The translations under genes and the position numbers were made by a program. The notes beneath the pieces were generated by a model, which was given only the letters and a program-made list of their open reading frames with translations, made no database searches and had not been told where the DNA came from. Shown piece after piece: positions 1 through 9,915 of a stretch of 37,500 bases of DNA (the first letter of the stretch is position 1; each line of letters opens with the position of its first letter). The stretch is from Tubiluchus corallicola (taxonomy: Eukaryota > Priapulida > Priapulimorpha > Priapulimorphida > Tubiluchidae): the NCBI GenBank assembly GCA_030141605.1, contig JAQGDQ010000368.1, forward strand, positions 1-37,500. Reading direction: 5' to 3'.

Positions 1-390
1 AATCAATAACACGCGAACATTCTACCTAGTCCTCATTTATTACGCAAAGCCCGTAACATCCTGCCTACTGTATGTTTACTTACCTAACGCAAAGCAGCAG
101 CTTTTACTGAATTAAAGCTATAAGATTATAGACAGAATACAATGGATGACGTCACAACAATGCCTTTGCGTCAGCAATTTTCTAAGCGAAAATTGTCGAA
201 AATAGAACATCCAATTAACTCCTCGGTACTCCTCTCGGTGGACCTGCCCTAAAATGTAGCCTACATCATCGTGTAGCCCTGTCCTTCCTCTTTGTAAAGA
301 GCTATATATCTCCTTCCTAGAGTCCCACTGGGCGACGCTAGAACGTTTGTTCCGCATGCTGTTTGGTCAAAATTTCGAAAAAATCGCGAG

Positions 391-690
391 TTGGGTCCGG
401 GAAAACGCCCGTTGCGGGACCCCGTGGCCCTCTCACGAATTCTAAATATGCCTACTACACCCACCGCTGAACGGGCTATCTATCCATACCCAGCACCCCC
501 CTCGGCCCATTCCCGTTCTCTACATCTCAGCCGTATAACTTTTGTAAAAAAAACGGCCATTTTGGGAGGTTTTTCACCCCCCGTTCCTCCCGGTGGGCCC
601 GATTCGAAAAATAAGCCATCAATGGCACGACACTAGATGGAGACCTTTCGTTTGATATATAGATTGCCGCAAATGGTGCCCTCGTCCGGG
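391..690. repeat. GC-richer block, possible fragment of a dispersed repeat
   Basis: Base composition changes sharply here: runs of C and G (CCCCCCTCGG, TCCCGGTGGGCCCG) sit in a window that is otherwise mostly A and T. The segment has no convincing coding frame and no second copy in the window. It ends beside the TA-rich tract at 708-744. It could be a repeat fragment or a CpG-bearing regulatory patch; I cannot tell which. Confidence 0.3.
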
Positions 691-707
691 CTGTAGCCTC
701 GAATCTT

Positions 708-744
708 ATATATATATAAATAAATAAATATATATATATATATA
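708..744. repeat. AT microsatellite
   Basis: TA dinucleotides with an internal TAAA run. Confidence 0.85.
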
Positions 745-1704
745 CCAAGAATATTAATATAAGAGAAGAATTGTCTCATAAAGGTTTGGGCAGACATTGG
801 TTCAAATTTTCCCATTGTCTGTATTTAGTGATATTAAGGTATTACAGTAGGCACAGTGTATTAGACTCATGGTAATGTAGAATTAAGCGTCTAAAAATCG
901 GCTTCCCAAAAATATAAGTGATTCAGAAAATGTAAATTCATTTCAATCAAGTTGACAGTGCACTTTTTAAACTTGTAGTTATTTCTAGAGTATCAACGAA
1001 TATTTCACTAAACAAAAAATAAAAATAAATAAGAAATGTAAGGAATAATAACGTAGTCTAATGTAATCATTTGTGGCCATATTCATTAAAGTTGTTCGAA
1101 CAATTTTTTTAAAACTTTGTGTGAAGTTTTTCTGAATCCAACTTACGAAATTTCACAGAAAGCTTTTAAATATCTGTGTACAAAAATTCTTATGAACATT
1201 TTAATGAATCTTGTTCCTGAAGTGCATACGACAACAAGAATTTTGTTTCATAGTTAAGAAAACTCACTCATAACAGATAGCATTAGAATGATACACATAA
1301 GTTTTAGAGATTTAATTGCAGCTGAATGATAAAAATTGATCATATAAAAATATCCCGAAAGGTGAAGCTAAGCCTTTTGTTTATTGATATAATATTAATA
1401 AAACAATAATTGCCAAACTATATAGTGTGATTGAAATGCCACTCGAAAATTTTGTAGATTGGTTACTAGCGTTTTATTTTGTTGCTGTGTGTTTTATGTA
1501 GAGCTACCAAGATTACCAAAATACAACACAGCATTCATGCAGGCCATGGAATTCCAGCAAAGGACTGCTTTTGATAACTTAGCGATATTCAATGCCACAT
1601 ATTTTTTCTGCTACAGAATTGCGACATAGATAGCGAAATTAAGGCAGGTCAATATCATACCAGGAAGTGTATAGACGATGGATGCTTTAGGATGTTACAA
1701 TAGG

Positions 1705-1955
1705 GATTTAGTAAGCTGTTGCTCTAATTAAGTAGTGCCACATTACATCTTACTGCTGTTACATTATGATGCAATGCATATTAGTAAAACATGTACCAGA
1801 CCAGCAATTTATACTAGCTATAACTCGTACACGCTTTACTAATATACATTGCCTCATAATCTGCAAGCTTATACGTATAACAGCAATAGGATACTATAAT
1901 TTGACTCTATAGGATACTATGAGGTACTATAATTAGCGTGACAGCTTACTAAATC
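1705..1955. mobile_element. Palindromic foldback (MITE-like) element
   Basis: The left end GATTTAGTAAGCTGT (1705-1719) is matched in inverse at the right end, ACAGCTTACTAAATC (1941-1955). Imperfect pairing continues inward; for example TGCATATTAGTAAA on the left pairs with TTTACTAATATACA on the right. The whole 251 bases can fold into one long imperfect hairpin. No coding frame. The target duplication is unclear. Confidence 0.6.
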
Positions 1956-2707
1956 ATTATTTTAATATTTTGTGATTCTTGCAGTCCACAAAAATTTAGT
2001 TTTAATGATTGAATTGCGAAACTGTGATTGATTTATTTAACTCAGCATAAATTGTGAGTTTGTCATCTGTTAATGAATAGTACTACTGTGCTATGTCCAT
2101 TGTAATTGTGCAAGATATATGGTCTACTGCTTATTCTGCAAATGTTCTATAGAGTAATTATTATACTACTCAACTATATTAGATATGCACTAACAAAAGG
2201 CTTTAAGTAATTAATACATCAATAACAAAAATATCTTTTTTTAGTTACTAAAACGATTTTATTATACATTTATAATGCTTATATTTATTGCATAGGTCTT
2301 ACAACAAGCTGCTATTAGTGTCATTCATTTACTCAAATTAATATTAATGTCGCATAAATAGGGGTAGTTGTGAGGTGACCTCATCGTCTTTTGCCACCAC
2401 GTCTCAATGCAATGCTTATTATCATATTGAAATATTGTGTATTATTATACTTTGTAATTCAAATGAGACAACTAAATTAAATAAATTAAAATTAAAATAA
2501 ATTAAATTAAAATAATTAGACCTTAGTTTTGCACTTTAGTTTTTCTTAGTCTGTATTGGACGCATTTGTCTTAAATAGTGTTGTCATTTTAACATTACGT
2601 CAAAGCTTACGCAATTTTATTATAATGAGTGAACCATTTTAATGACAAGTAAAGAATTAATATATATATAAAATTTAAAACATTAATCTAAATCTAGGAT
2701 CACATAC

Positions 2708-2849
2708 CTGGAGATGTGAGATACTCTAAGAAACAATGTAAAAACTGCATCTCTATATCTTGGTCACTGCATGTTTCACTCAGCACCAATACTGTCCTGG
2801 ACATCGTCATTATCAGTTCCCTACTGTGTTGTATCCATAGCTTATCTAC
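2708..2849 (-). CDS. UBE4A: UBE4A coding exon 5 (last one in the window)
   Basis: This 142-base exon has a TTTTAACAG acceptor and a GTATGTG donor at 2707-2701, enters in phase 0 and leaves in phase 1. It encodes VDKLWIQHSRELIMTMSRTV then LVLSETCSDQDIEMQFLH. The human counterpart has the same SxTRTVLL and VDQNIHEQL pattern. The following exon must lie beyond the left edge or be too short or diverged for me to see. Confidence 0.87.
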
Positions 2850-5800
2850 CTGTTAAAAACAGTCAGTCAAATTGAACTTGTCCCAAACAAGTGATATAAA
2901 GTTTAGGTTAGCTGAGTATTTTTCTATTTTACTAAATAGCTCAACTACTCACAAGAAAAGTGAATATTTCTTACCAAACTGACTGGTGAAATTACCTTTG
3001 GTTGTTCGTGACAAACACGAATGTATGATTGACACAAGTAGAAAAGCGCACGCTTTTCAGTACAAGCGTGCTCACTAACATGGTCTTTAGTTTTGCCTGG
3101 TCGAGTTTGAATGGCATAATTTTCCAGATTATCAAGCAAAATCCTCTCAAATACCGCCTGTTTAAAAAGGAGCAATTAATACACATTAAATACAAAAAAG
3201 AGGCAGCCTCTATGAATTAACGTGTTTATTAGCACAGACGATCGTTTCGACAGCAACTGTCATTCTCAATGCTATAAATCAAGCCAAAACAAATAAATAC
3301 AGTAGGCGCCGCTTAATAGACTCACAGTGAATAGACTCAATTGCTTAATTGACTCAATATTTTTCCTTCATCTACTTAAAATAAGATATTTGTATGTGCC
3401 CAAAGAACCTTTCCTACTTTTATGTCTCCTTTACTTCCCTTTTGTGCACTATTTATACAGAAACAATCATGTTAAGTACCGTTTTGCTTTGAATCTGTTA
3501 TGCGCTCGCCCACTGTTACTCAAATATTCCTGGAAGCTAAACATTTAATCACTTGTCTAGCGGTTTCCTTTTGATGCTTTAGTTGCAAATCATGCTTTCA
3601 GGCTTAATCAGTTAACAGTCAAAGAAGCAGGCACAATAATCAGCCAGTATTCCATGTGACTTATAAGACTAAATATCGTACAGGCAAATAAGAGCAATGT
3701 AAGTGAGCAGACGATTCAGAACTGTTTTAGTTATGCACAACAACAGATTTTCAATGTTTTTATAATTACGAGAACTTTGTGGGGCAACTTCTTCACGAGA
3801 AAATGAAACAGCCGACCTTGAAGGCATTTTTGTATTTTTTGCAAATAAACAGGCTTAGAAAAGTATTTAGAAAAGTATACTTTTTAACTAATTGGTAATT
3901 CACTTATATAAATTAATATTTTAAAATATTTTTTCTAATTTTTAAATGCACAAACGAATTTAGGTATTAGTTCGTTTTTAAAATTCATTAAAAACCGTTG
4001 CAGCGCATAGTAACCTGATGACTCACACTTTTACATGCAATACTACACCCATCGGTTAATAGGTTCAGTCGGTTAAATGGGTCAAAACACGTCGGTCCCA
4101 AAGTGAGTCTATTAAGCGCCGCCTGCTGTAGTACGATTATGACACTATAAACCACGGATTAAAAAAAATTATTTATGGCATTGACAATGACAGTTGCTGT
4201 CGAAATGATCATCTGTGCCAATAAACAACATGTTAATAAACATTAGTTAAAGCAAAACATATTCAAGTATGCAAAAATATATTCAAACCTTGGAGACCGA
4301 CTATTTTGTAAGAATAAGAAGTATTAGTGCAAGACAAATGCAAAAGAACATTATGCTATATTGTATAACAGTCAGCTAAAAATACAGTGTTTTAATAATA
4401 TATCCTTCATATGCATCTAAAAAACAGAAAGAAAAATCATTACCAAAAATTTTTCAATCTAAAATACTAGTTGGTATATAATACGTAGACATTAGAAAAC
4501 ACTGTAGCTGTAAGCATACAACTCACCTGGTTTAGTATGTCAAGGTCTAACCAAGTTTGATCTTTCAAGTTACTGGCCAGTTCTGTCAGGTAGATACAAT
4601 AATCAGGACGACCAACAGCTGATTCTGAAAATTAAAATGTAAACTGTTAAACAGTTAATTAATTTTTTTAGCTTTACATGGGTAAATGGCCTCACTGACA
4701 AGTACATTAGCACTGTTTAATTATCAACAAGTTTATTACTACTGTATAAATTGTGACACCGAATTAATGGATTTTAGCAAGGTTGATCTTATCGTAAATT
4801 TTTGTCTTTTTAATGTCATGTAATTTAATTGTATTTTAAACTTCAGTGTATCTTAATTAATGCAACATAATGTCTTTCTAACGTAACGTAATTTAATGTG
4901 ATGTAATTAAATGGTATTTTAAACTTGAGTATATCTTAATTAACATAATGTAATGTCTTTTTAATGTAATGTAATTTAATTATAATTTGAACCTCAGTGT
5001 ATCTTAATTAACGTAATGTCTTTTTAACGTCTTTTTAACGTAACGTAATTTAATGTGATGTAATTAAATGGTATTTTAAAATTCAGCGTATCTTAATTAA
5101 CATAATGTAATGTCTTTTTAATGTAATGTAATTTAATTATAATTTGAACCTCAGTGTATCTTAATTAATGTAATGTAATGCTTTTTAATGTAATAGTCAG
5201 CAAGAGTCAATATTTATTTAAACTCCTACCCCAGAACAATACGCTTGTGGAGCAAACTTCCACCGGATATCAGAGAAATCACTTCTAGATATCATTTCAG
5301 AGCACTAGCACCTTCTGCTGTTTTTACCATGAGGGTGCCATCCCACCTAACCTGTCTGTAAATCTAACTACGTTTTTAGCCTGCACCCACCATGTTTGAT
5401 TTGCCTGTTTCAACTCTCTTCATAACCTGTAGTACCATCATTAGGTTAGCGAGTTGTTTTTCTCAGCATTTATACTAACCATGCACACCCTAAACTTCTA
5501 GTGTGTCGTTAAAGACTTTTAGAAGTATATTATTCAAGACGTCAAGACTCAGTGTATCTTAATTAATGTAATGTAATGTCTTTTCAATGTAATGTAATTT
5601 AATTGTATTTTAAACATCAAAGTATCTTAATGAATGTAATGTAATGTAATTCACTGTAATTCGAACCCCAGTGTATCTTAATTAATATAATGTAATTAAA
5701 CCGTTGGCTTACAGGAATTAATAAACTTATATTATTAGCTGCTCATACAAAGCTTGTCAGCCTCCACAATTTTCTGGTGATATGTGTCCACCTAGAGGTC

Positions 5801-6741
5801 CAGTTTTCTTGTGCATTATCTCTGTCTGTCATATTCTTTCAAATAGTAGGCATTAATGAGATTTGGTGTTAGGTTAGCAAGAGGCATCATTCATGGTATT
5901 CAAAGTACGCTCAGTCTAACACTTGAAAGTGTGACATTTGTCACATTTATAAATTGCTCAAAGCTTCCACAGTGTTCATCACATCACAATATACCCCTAC
6001 AAGGCATATATAAAGCTTCCATTTTAAGACAATAATGCCACGTACCTTTATCAAGTGTTATCAGGAAACATCTTTCTAGGAAAAGGCTTAACAGCAATGT
6101 TTCCTTAGCAGTAGATTCTAAAAAATGAAAGTATTACCTTAAACGATATCCTACAAATTACATTAAAGTGCACATAATAAGCTCAAAGAAGTCAGCATAG
6201 GTTGCACAAATTTTCCAAAATAATACCACCACCACGACAGTGCAGTTATAATCTATAAATTTTCTCAGTTTTTAAACAGAACTAAATTAATAACAGCTAA
6301 AGTAAAAGCATGGAATAAAGTAATCTGCTGAAAATAGCAACTTTTTCAGTTCAGAAAAATTAATAGTTAAAGTTAATGAACTAATAAATGAATGTAAACG
6401 AATATGAACTAACTAATAAATATTGTAACGAACAGCGGATGGTGCTGATATGCTGGTTGTCGCATAGTTGAGAAGAAAACGTAAAACAACAGCAGTAGAG
6501 TAAAATTACTGTGTTAAGTAAAGCGCCAGATGTCTACCCCATCGTGCTCTATTACGGTTGTCATTACGGAGCAGGTGCTGAGATTGAAGATGCACCAGGC
6601 CGTCAGCCCACTGAAACAATGAGGCCATTCCATACCAGGTACTTATAGCTGCCATACAACGCTGATATGCAATGGCTTCGTAATGGATCAAATCATCACA
6701 ATGTATAGGGGGGTCAAAAATAAATGGCATTTCGCCACAGT

Positions 6742-6781
<40 letters not shown>

Positions 6782-6962
6782 TGCATATGCTTTATAAAAA
6801 TCACAACAAAAATTATTTATTATATTTGCATCATTGTATGCTCTACTTAAGCTTACCATTCAGCTCATGGAAGTCCACATCTTTAGACGAGGAGAAATTT
6901 TCTGCATCTTTTATACAAGGAAAAAGAGCAGCAAATGGATTATTATCTAAATTTTGCTCCAT
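2708..6962 (-). CDS. UBE4A: UBE4A orthologue, N-terminal part: ubiquitin conjugation factor E4 A (five exons, partial)
   Basis: UBE4A is a U-box E3/E4 ligase that extends ubiquitin chains; the family's catalytic U-box is at the C-terminus. Five exons on the minus strand (6962-6857, 6117-6046, 4624-4527, 3157-2975, 2849-2708) join in matching phases to give about 200 residues. They align without large gaps to the human protein as I recall it. The start region contains NPFAALF followed by a DAENF-like stretch (human DAKQF). RCFLITLDK matches human RIFLITLDN. CIYLTELASNLKDQTWLDL matches CVYLEEMAVELEDQDWLDM. AVFERILL matches ALFARLLL. MSRTVLVL matches SNTRTVLL. All introns are GT-AG. The human protein is about 1,066 residues, so roughly four fifths, including the ubiquitin elongating core and U-box, lies left of base 1. 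No further exon was recognised at 1-2707. The N-terminal linker after NPFAALF is shorter than in human. UBE4B was considered, but the motif matches favour UBE4A. Confidence 0.9.
2975..3157 (-). CDS. UBE4A: UBE4A coding exon 4
   Basis: This 183-base exon (61 codons, phase 0 at both ends) has an AAACAG acceptor and a GTAAGA donor at 2974-2969. It encodes AVFERILLDNLENYAIQ, a more variable segment, then KRALFYLCQSYIRVCHEQPK. These align with human ALFARLLLQDPGNHLI and RHIFCYLYSCFQRAKEE. An alternative donor, GTAATT after the QPK codons, is possible but would shift the junction; GTAAGA keeps the next exon in frame. Confidence 0.88.
3223..4227. mobile_element. Foldback element split by a nested insertion
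   Basis: Two 57-base arms (3223-3279 and 4171-4227) are inverted copies with only five mismatches by my count. They carry the inner palindrome CGACAGCAACTGTCA. Between them sits a complete smaller element at 3300-4128. Removing that insert leaves a short hairpin element of roughly 175 bases, so this looks like an older MITE interrupted later. It lies in the UBE4A intron between exons 3 and 4. No coding frame. Confidence 0.65.
3300..4128. mobile_element. Non-autonomous pogo/Tigger-like (Tc1/mariner) element
   Basis: The terminal inverted repeats are 26 bases (3300-3325 and 4103-4128), 24 of 26 identical. They start CAG and contain CGCTTAATAGACTCAC. The element is flanked by TA on both sides (3298-3299 and 4129-4130), the Tc1/mariner target duplication. 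The CAG start and the TTAATAGACTC style of end resemble pogo/Tigger transposons. The 829-base body has no transposase frame, so it would need a transposase supplied from elsewhere. Confidence 0.7.
4527..4624 (-). CDS. UBE4A: UBE4A coding exon 3
   Basis: This 98-base exon has a TTTTCAG acceptor and a GTGAGT donor, enters in phase 1 and leaves in phase 0. It encodes SAVGRPDYCIYLTELASN then LKDQTWLDLDILNQ. This matches the conserved human block with CVYLEEMA, LEDQDWLDM and NVEQ. The two other frames on this strand contain stops. Confidence 0.9.
4800..5190. repeat. AT-rich minisatellite, first block
   Basis: The motif CAGTGTATCTTAATTAA, or a close variant, recurs near 4845, 4928, 4993, 5084 and 5151. 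Spacing alternates between about 66 and 82-91 bases, with TGTAATGTAATTTAATT between copies. The array resumes at about 5550 after a LINE fragment. It lies in the UBE4A intron between exons 2 and 3. Confidence 0.8.
5221..5335 (+). pseudogene. Non-LTR retrotransposon fragment: C-terminal end of a reverse transcriptase
   Basis: Reading from 5221 gives NSYPRTIRLWSKLPPDIRE followed by YHFRALAP. This is the typical tail of CR1/Jockey-type LINE reverse transcriptases (consensus roughly FFPRTIRLWNSLPxxI...FKxxL). Only this last stretch is present, and no upstream polymerase motifs remain. The fragment splits the minisatellite. The TAATG-rich repeats after it may belong to the LINE's 3' tail. Confidence 0.65.
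5540..5700. repeat. AT-rich minisatellite, second block
   Basis: Three more copies of the CAGTGTATCTTAATTAA motif (near 5550, 5608 and 5667) are spaced 59 bases apart, with TAATGTAATGTAAT runs. It is the continuation of the array at 4800-5190. Confidence 0.75.
6046..6117 (-). CDS. UBE4A: UBE4A coding exon 2
   Basis: This 72-base exon lies between a TTTTTTAG acceptor and a GTACGT donor. It enters in phase 1 and leaves in phase 1. It encodes STAKETLLL followed by SLFLERCFLITLDK, which corresponds to the MIQRIFLITLDN segment of human UBE4A. It is too short to show up as an open reading frame on its own; the splice signals and homology define it. Confidence 0.87.
6746..6779. repeat. (TA)n microsatellite
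   Basis: An uninterrupted run of about 17 TA dinucleotides in UBE4A intron 1, 77 bases past the exon 1 donor. The apparent reading frames across it are artefacts. Confidence 0.95.
6857..6962 (-). CDS. UBE4A: UBE4A coding exon 1 (start codon)
   Basis: The ATG at 6962-6960 has A at -3 and G at +4. An in-frame TGA lies nine bases upstream, which fixes this start if the 5' UTR is unspliced there. The exon encodes 35 residues beginning MEQNLDNNPFAALF and ends in phase 1 before a GTAAGC donor at 6856-6851. NPFAALF near the N-terminus is also present in human UBE4A. Confidence 0.88.
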
Positions 6963-8417
6963 TTTTCTTCACCTCATTGTTTCCTATTGTGTAATAAACT
7001 AACAGTATCAGTTCATTTATATTCACATTGTCATTGGTGATGAATTTATTTCTTTTCCTTATAAAAGGTAAATTGAAATTAATTGATTATCTATTAAATT
7101 CTAGTAACACAGATATGAAAGAAACTACTAGAGATAAAAAAAATGAGGTAAAGCAGTTATCTGCCCGACATGTATTAAACTTGTCTTTAAAAGTATTTTC
7201 TTTAAATTTCCAAGGTATGATTTTTTGCACCTGTTTGCACAGACTAGAGTCATAATTTTATAGTGATCTAGAAACCTAGTGATAATTTTAATTTTTGTCT
7301 CAGAGAATGAGAAAGCCTACTGCCCAACTTCTGGTCGATGTACTTCACACAAATCTCTACTCATCTGGATGTTGTTCTTGTTTGTTTTAATCAATGTTGG
7401 CAAAAGTACTTTTTCAATATTTTTCCATATAGCAAAACTTAATGTGCACATAATTAGATCGACATTCAAAGAAGAATTTCTAAATTTTGAGTTGCACTGA
7501 AGAATATGGCACAATGTGTAATTTGAGAAAAGAGCGTATTTCACAAACATGTCGCTGACCCTAAAAAATTTTTACCAATTCTTTTCCAATCTAAACTACA
7601 AGTAGCCCAAGTCTGACCATCCAACACCTAGCATATTCCAAAATAAGCTATTAATAGAAACAATTTGCCATAGGTGACTGATAATAAGGGAACAATACAG
7701 AAAAGGATAAACCAGAAACTGGCAAAGCAACAGTAAAAAAAACAGAAACTGGTTCAAATAATCCGATTTAATGGAAAATTGCACTGTTCAATTCGATTCA
7801 GCCTTATTTTCTCAACATTACTTAAAAACTTAAAAAGAAAACAGTTATGTGACAATTTCAACGTAATTGTGAAGGAGCAGCTAAAAACCACTTGGTCACT
7901 TAGTCAGCTGTCCCTTGCAAAGGTAAATGTTTACAGGCACAAAATTTGGGTGATTACTAGCCACTGTATACGAAAAAATTACAATATTAAAATAAATTTG
8001 TATGTTAATTTATACTGTAGTTAGTTGTTCAAAAAATTAGCTTTGCAAACGATTCATCTAGGGATAAATTTCAAATAATAAAGAAGTATTAAAAGTTACA
8101 AGATAGCAATTACATAAAGAATTGAAAAACAAGGTTATCATTTGGGTAATAATGACAACTATACTATTATACATAAATTTACAATAAAACAAAAATAACT
8201 AATTTCAAGACACAATGCAAACAGCAAATCAATAAACACAAATACCACGTATCAAAACAAAAAAGCAAATCAAAGATAAATTTTAAAACAAAAACAAGAG
8301 TACCTAATAGCAAACAAAAGCAAAACATAAATCAATCCAACAAGCAAAAAAACATTGTAAGCCTTATGTGTATAACTTACAATATTGCACAAGTACAGTA
8401 CGAGCAAACCACATAAA
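6963..8417. other. Intergenic or 5' flank of UBE4A; no gene seen
   Basis: The region is AT-rich and its short open frames have no recognisable homology. The bases just right of 6962 must include the UBE4A 5' UTR and promoter. I see no strong TATA box, which is common for housekeeping-type genes. From about 8080 to 8420 the plus strand is strongly A-rich. Confidence 0.5.
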
Positions 8418-8516
8418 CAAAAGAAAGGCGCTATTACACTTTCGCACCGCCTAGCTTTTCCTGGCCTATTGGTTGTTTTCACGCCTGCAGACCAGAAAGC
8501 AGACCAACAGGCGTAA

Positions 8517-9159
8517 TATACACCATATTCCCATAATATTATTGCTTTTTACGCTTTATAATTCCAGATTAAAATCAGATTAAAATCATATATTACTCAC
8601 CGCCGGCATTACGCAAAAAGCTCCACGTGCATAACTGTGTTTACACCACTAATGCGCAATCGCTCTGGCGCAGTGACGACGTGGCCCTTAACATGTATTT
8701 TTAGTTTCTTCGCATAATTTATGATTATTAGGGTTGCAGCCACGGGAGTTTGTATCATATCGTGGGTGGGCTTGGACACCTTATTTTAGACGCTACAGTT
8801 ATCTATCATTAATTTTATTTATTACTGTAGTATTATTACTATTAGATTATAAAAAAAGTAAAGGTTTTTTCTTTATTTCCTAAATGCGGTCAAGATGAAA
8901 GTGTGTCACGTGCCTTTTAAGCTAAGCCCTGATAATGCATAAACTAGTACGAAATTTGTCACGTGACTACACACACAAACAAGATGGCGATACGCCCTGT
9001 ATAGGTGTAGAACTGTGAATATAGGCGTAATTATTGGTAATTATACCTAAATATATGATTAAATTACAATTAGATTAGCGGAAACATTCACTGATGACGT
9101 AAGAATAATAGAATGCTGACGTACGAGCCTAAAAACAAATAATAACCTAGAAAAAGCTA
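8517..9159. repeat. Internal tandem duplication, copy 1
   Basis: This 643-base unit is repeated directly at 9161-9802. I noted only a handful of substitutions and one single-A indel. It carries CACGTG at 8624, 8907 and 8960, an AAGATGGCG motif at 8981-8989, and TGACGTAAG and TGACGTAC near 9094 and 9118. No coding frame of note. Confidence 0.9.
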
Positions 9160-9160
9160 A

Positions 9161-9802
9161 TATACACCATATTCCCATAATATTATTGCTTTTTACGCTT
9201 TATAATTCCAGATTAAAATCAGATTAAAATCATATATTACTCACCGCCGGCATTACGCAAAAAGCTCCACGTGCATAACTGTGTTTACACCACTAATGCG
9301 CAATCGCTCTGGCGCAGTGACGACGTGGCCCTTAACATGTATTTTTAGTTTCTTCGCATAATTTATGATTATTAGGGTTGCAGCCATGGGAGTTTGTATC
9401 GTATCGCGGGTGGGCTTGGACACCTTATTTTAGACACTACAGTTATCTATCATTAATTTTATTTATTACTGTACTATTATTACTATTAGATTATAAAAAA
9501 GTAAAGGTTTTTTCTTTATTTCCTAAATGCAGTCAAGATGAAAGTGTGTCACGTGCCTTTTAAGCTAAGCCCTGATAATGCATAAACTAGTACGAAATTT
9601 GTCACGTGACTACACACACAAACAAGATGGCGATACGCCCTGTATAGGTGTAGAACTGTGAATATAGGCGTAATTATTGGTAATTATACCTAAATATATG
9701 ATTAAATTACAATTAGATTAGCGGAAACATTCACTGATGACGTAAGAATAATAGAATGCTGACGTACGAGCCTAAAAACAAATAATAACCTAGAAAAAGC
9801 TA
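9161..9802. repeat. Internal tandem duplication, copy 2
   Basis: Near-identical to 8517-9159. CACGTG recurs at 9268, 9550 and 9603, and AAGATGGCG at 9624-9632. The junction with copy 1 (AAAAAGCTA then ATATACACC) shows a few bases of shared sequence, as in slippage or unequal exchange. Confidence 0.9.
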
Positions 9803-9915
9803 GGCGGTGCGAAAGTGTAATAGCGCCCAAAAGAAATCATCCCAAAGCAAAAGCAAAGTAAAAGTATGAACGTGACACTTAAGAAGCAAAATAACTTATA
9901 TCAAGCATTTTCACT

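Larger units (their letters stand above)
1..2707. other. No recognised gene; AT-rich flank (probable UBE4A intron) with repeats
   Basis: No UBE4A exon was found here by eye, so most of this is probably intron of the minus-strand gene. It holds a GC-richer block at about 391-690, an AT-dinucleotide tract at 708-744 and a 251-base foldback element at 1705-1955. An AT-only simple stretch lies at about 2470-2515. A TACAGTAGGC...TTAGACTCA motif at about 843-872 resembles the terminal repeat of the element at 3300-4128. Confidence 0.5.
8427..9827. mobile_element. DNA transposon with 33-bp TIRs and 9-bp target duplication (MULE-like, non-autonomous)
   Basis: The left end (8427-8459, starting GGCGCTATTACACTTTCG) and the right end (9795-9827) are perfect inverted repeats over 33 bases. 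Exactly outside both ends stands CAAAAGAAA (8418-8426 and 9828-9836), a perfect 9-base direct repeat. A 9-bp duplication is usual for Mutator-like elements and sometimes Merlin. There is no transposase frame, so it is non-autonomous. The interior is a near-identical tandem duplication of about 643 bases. The perfect ends and duplication suggest recent activity. Confidence 0.8.
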
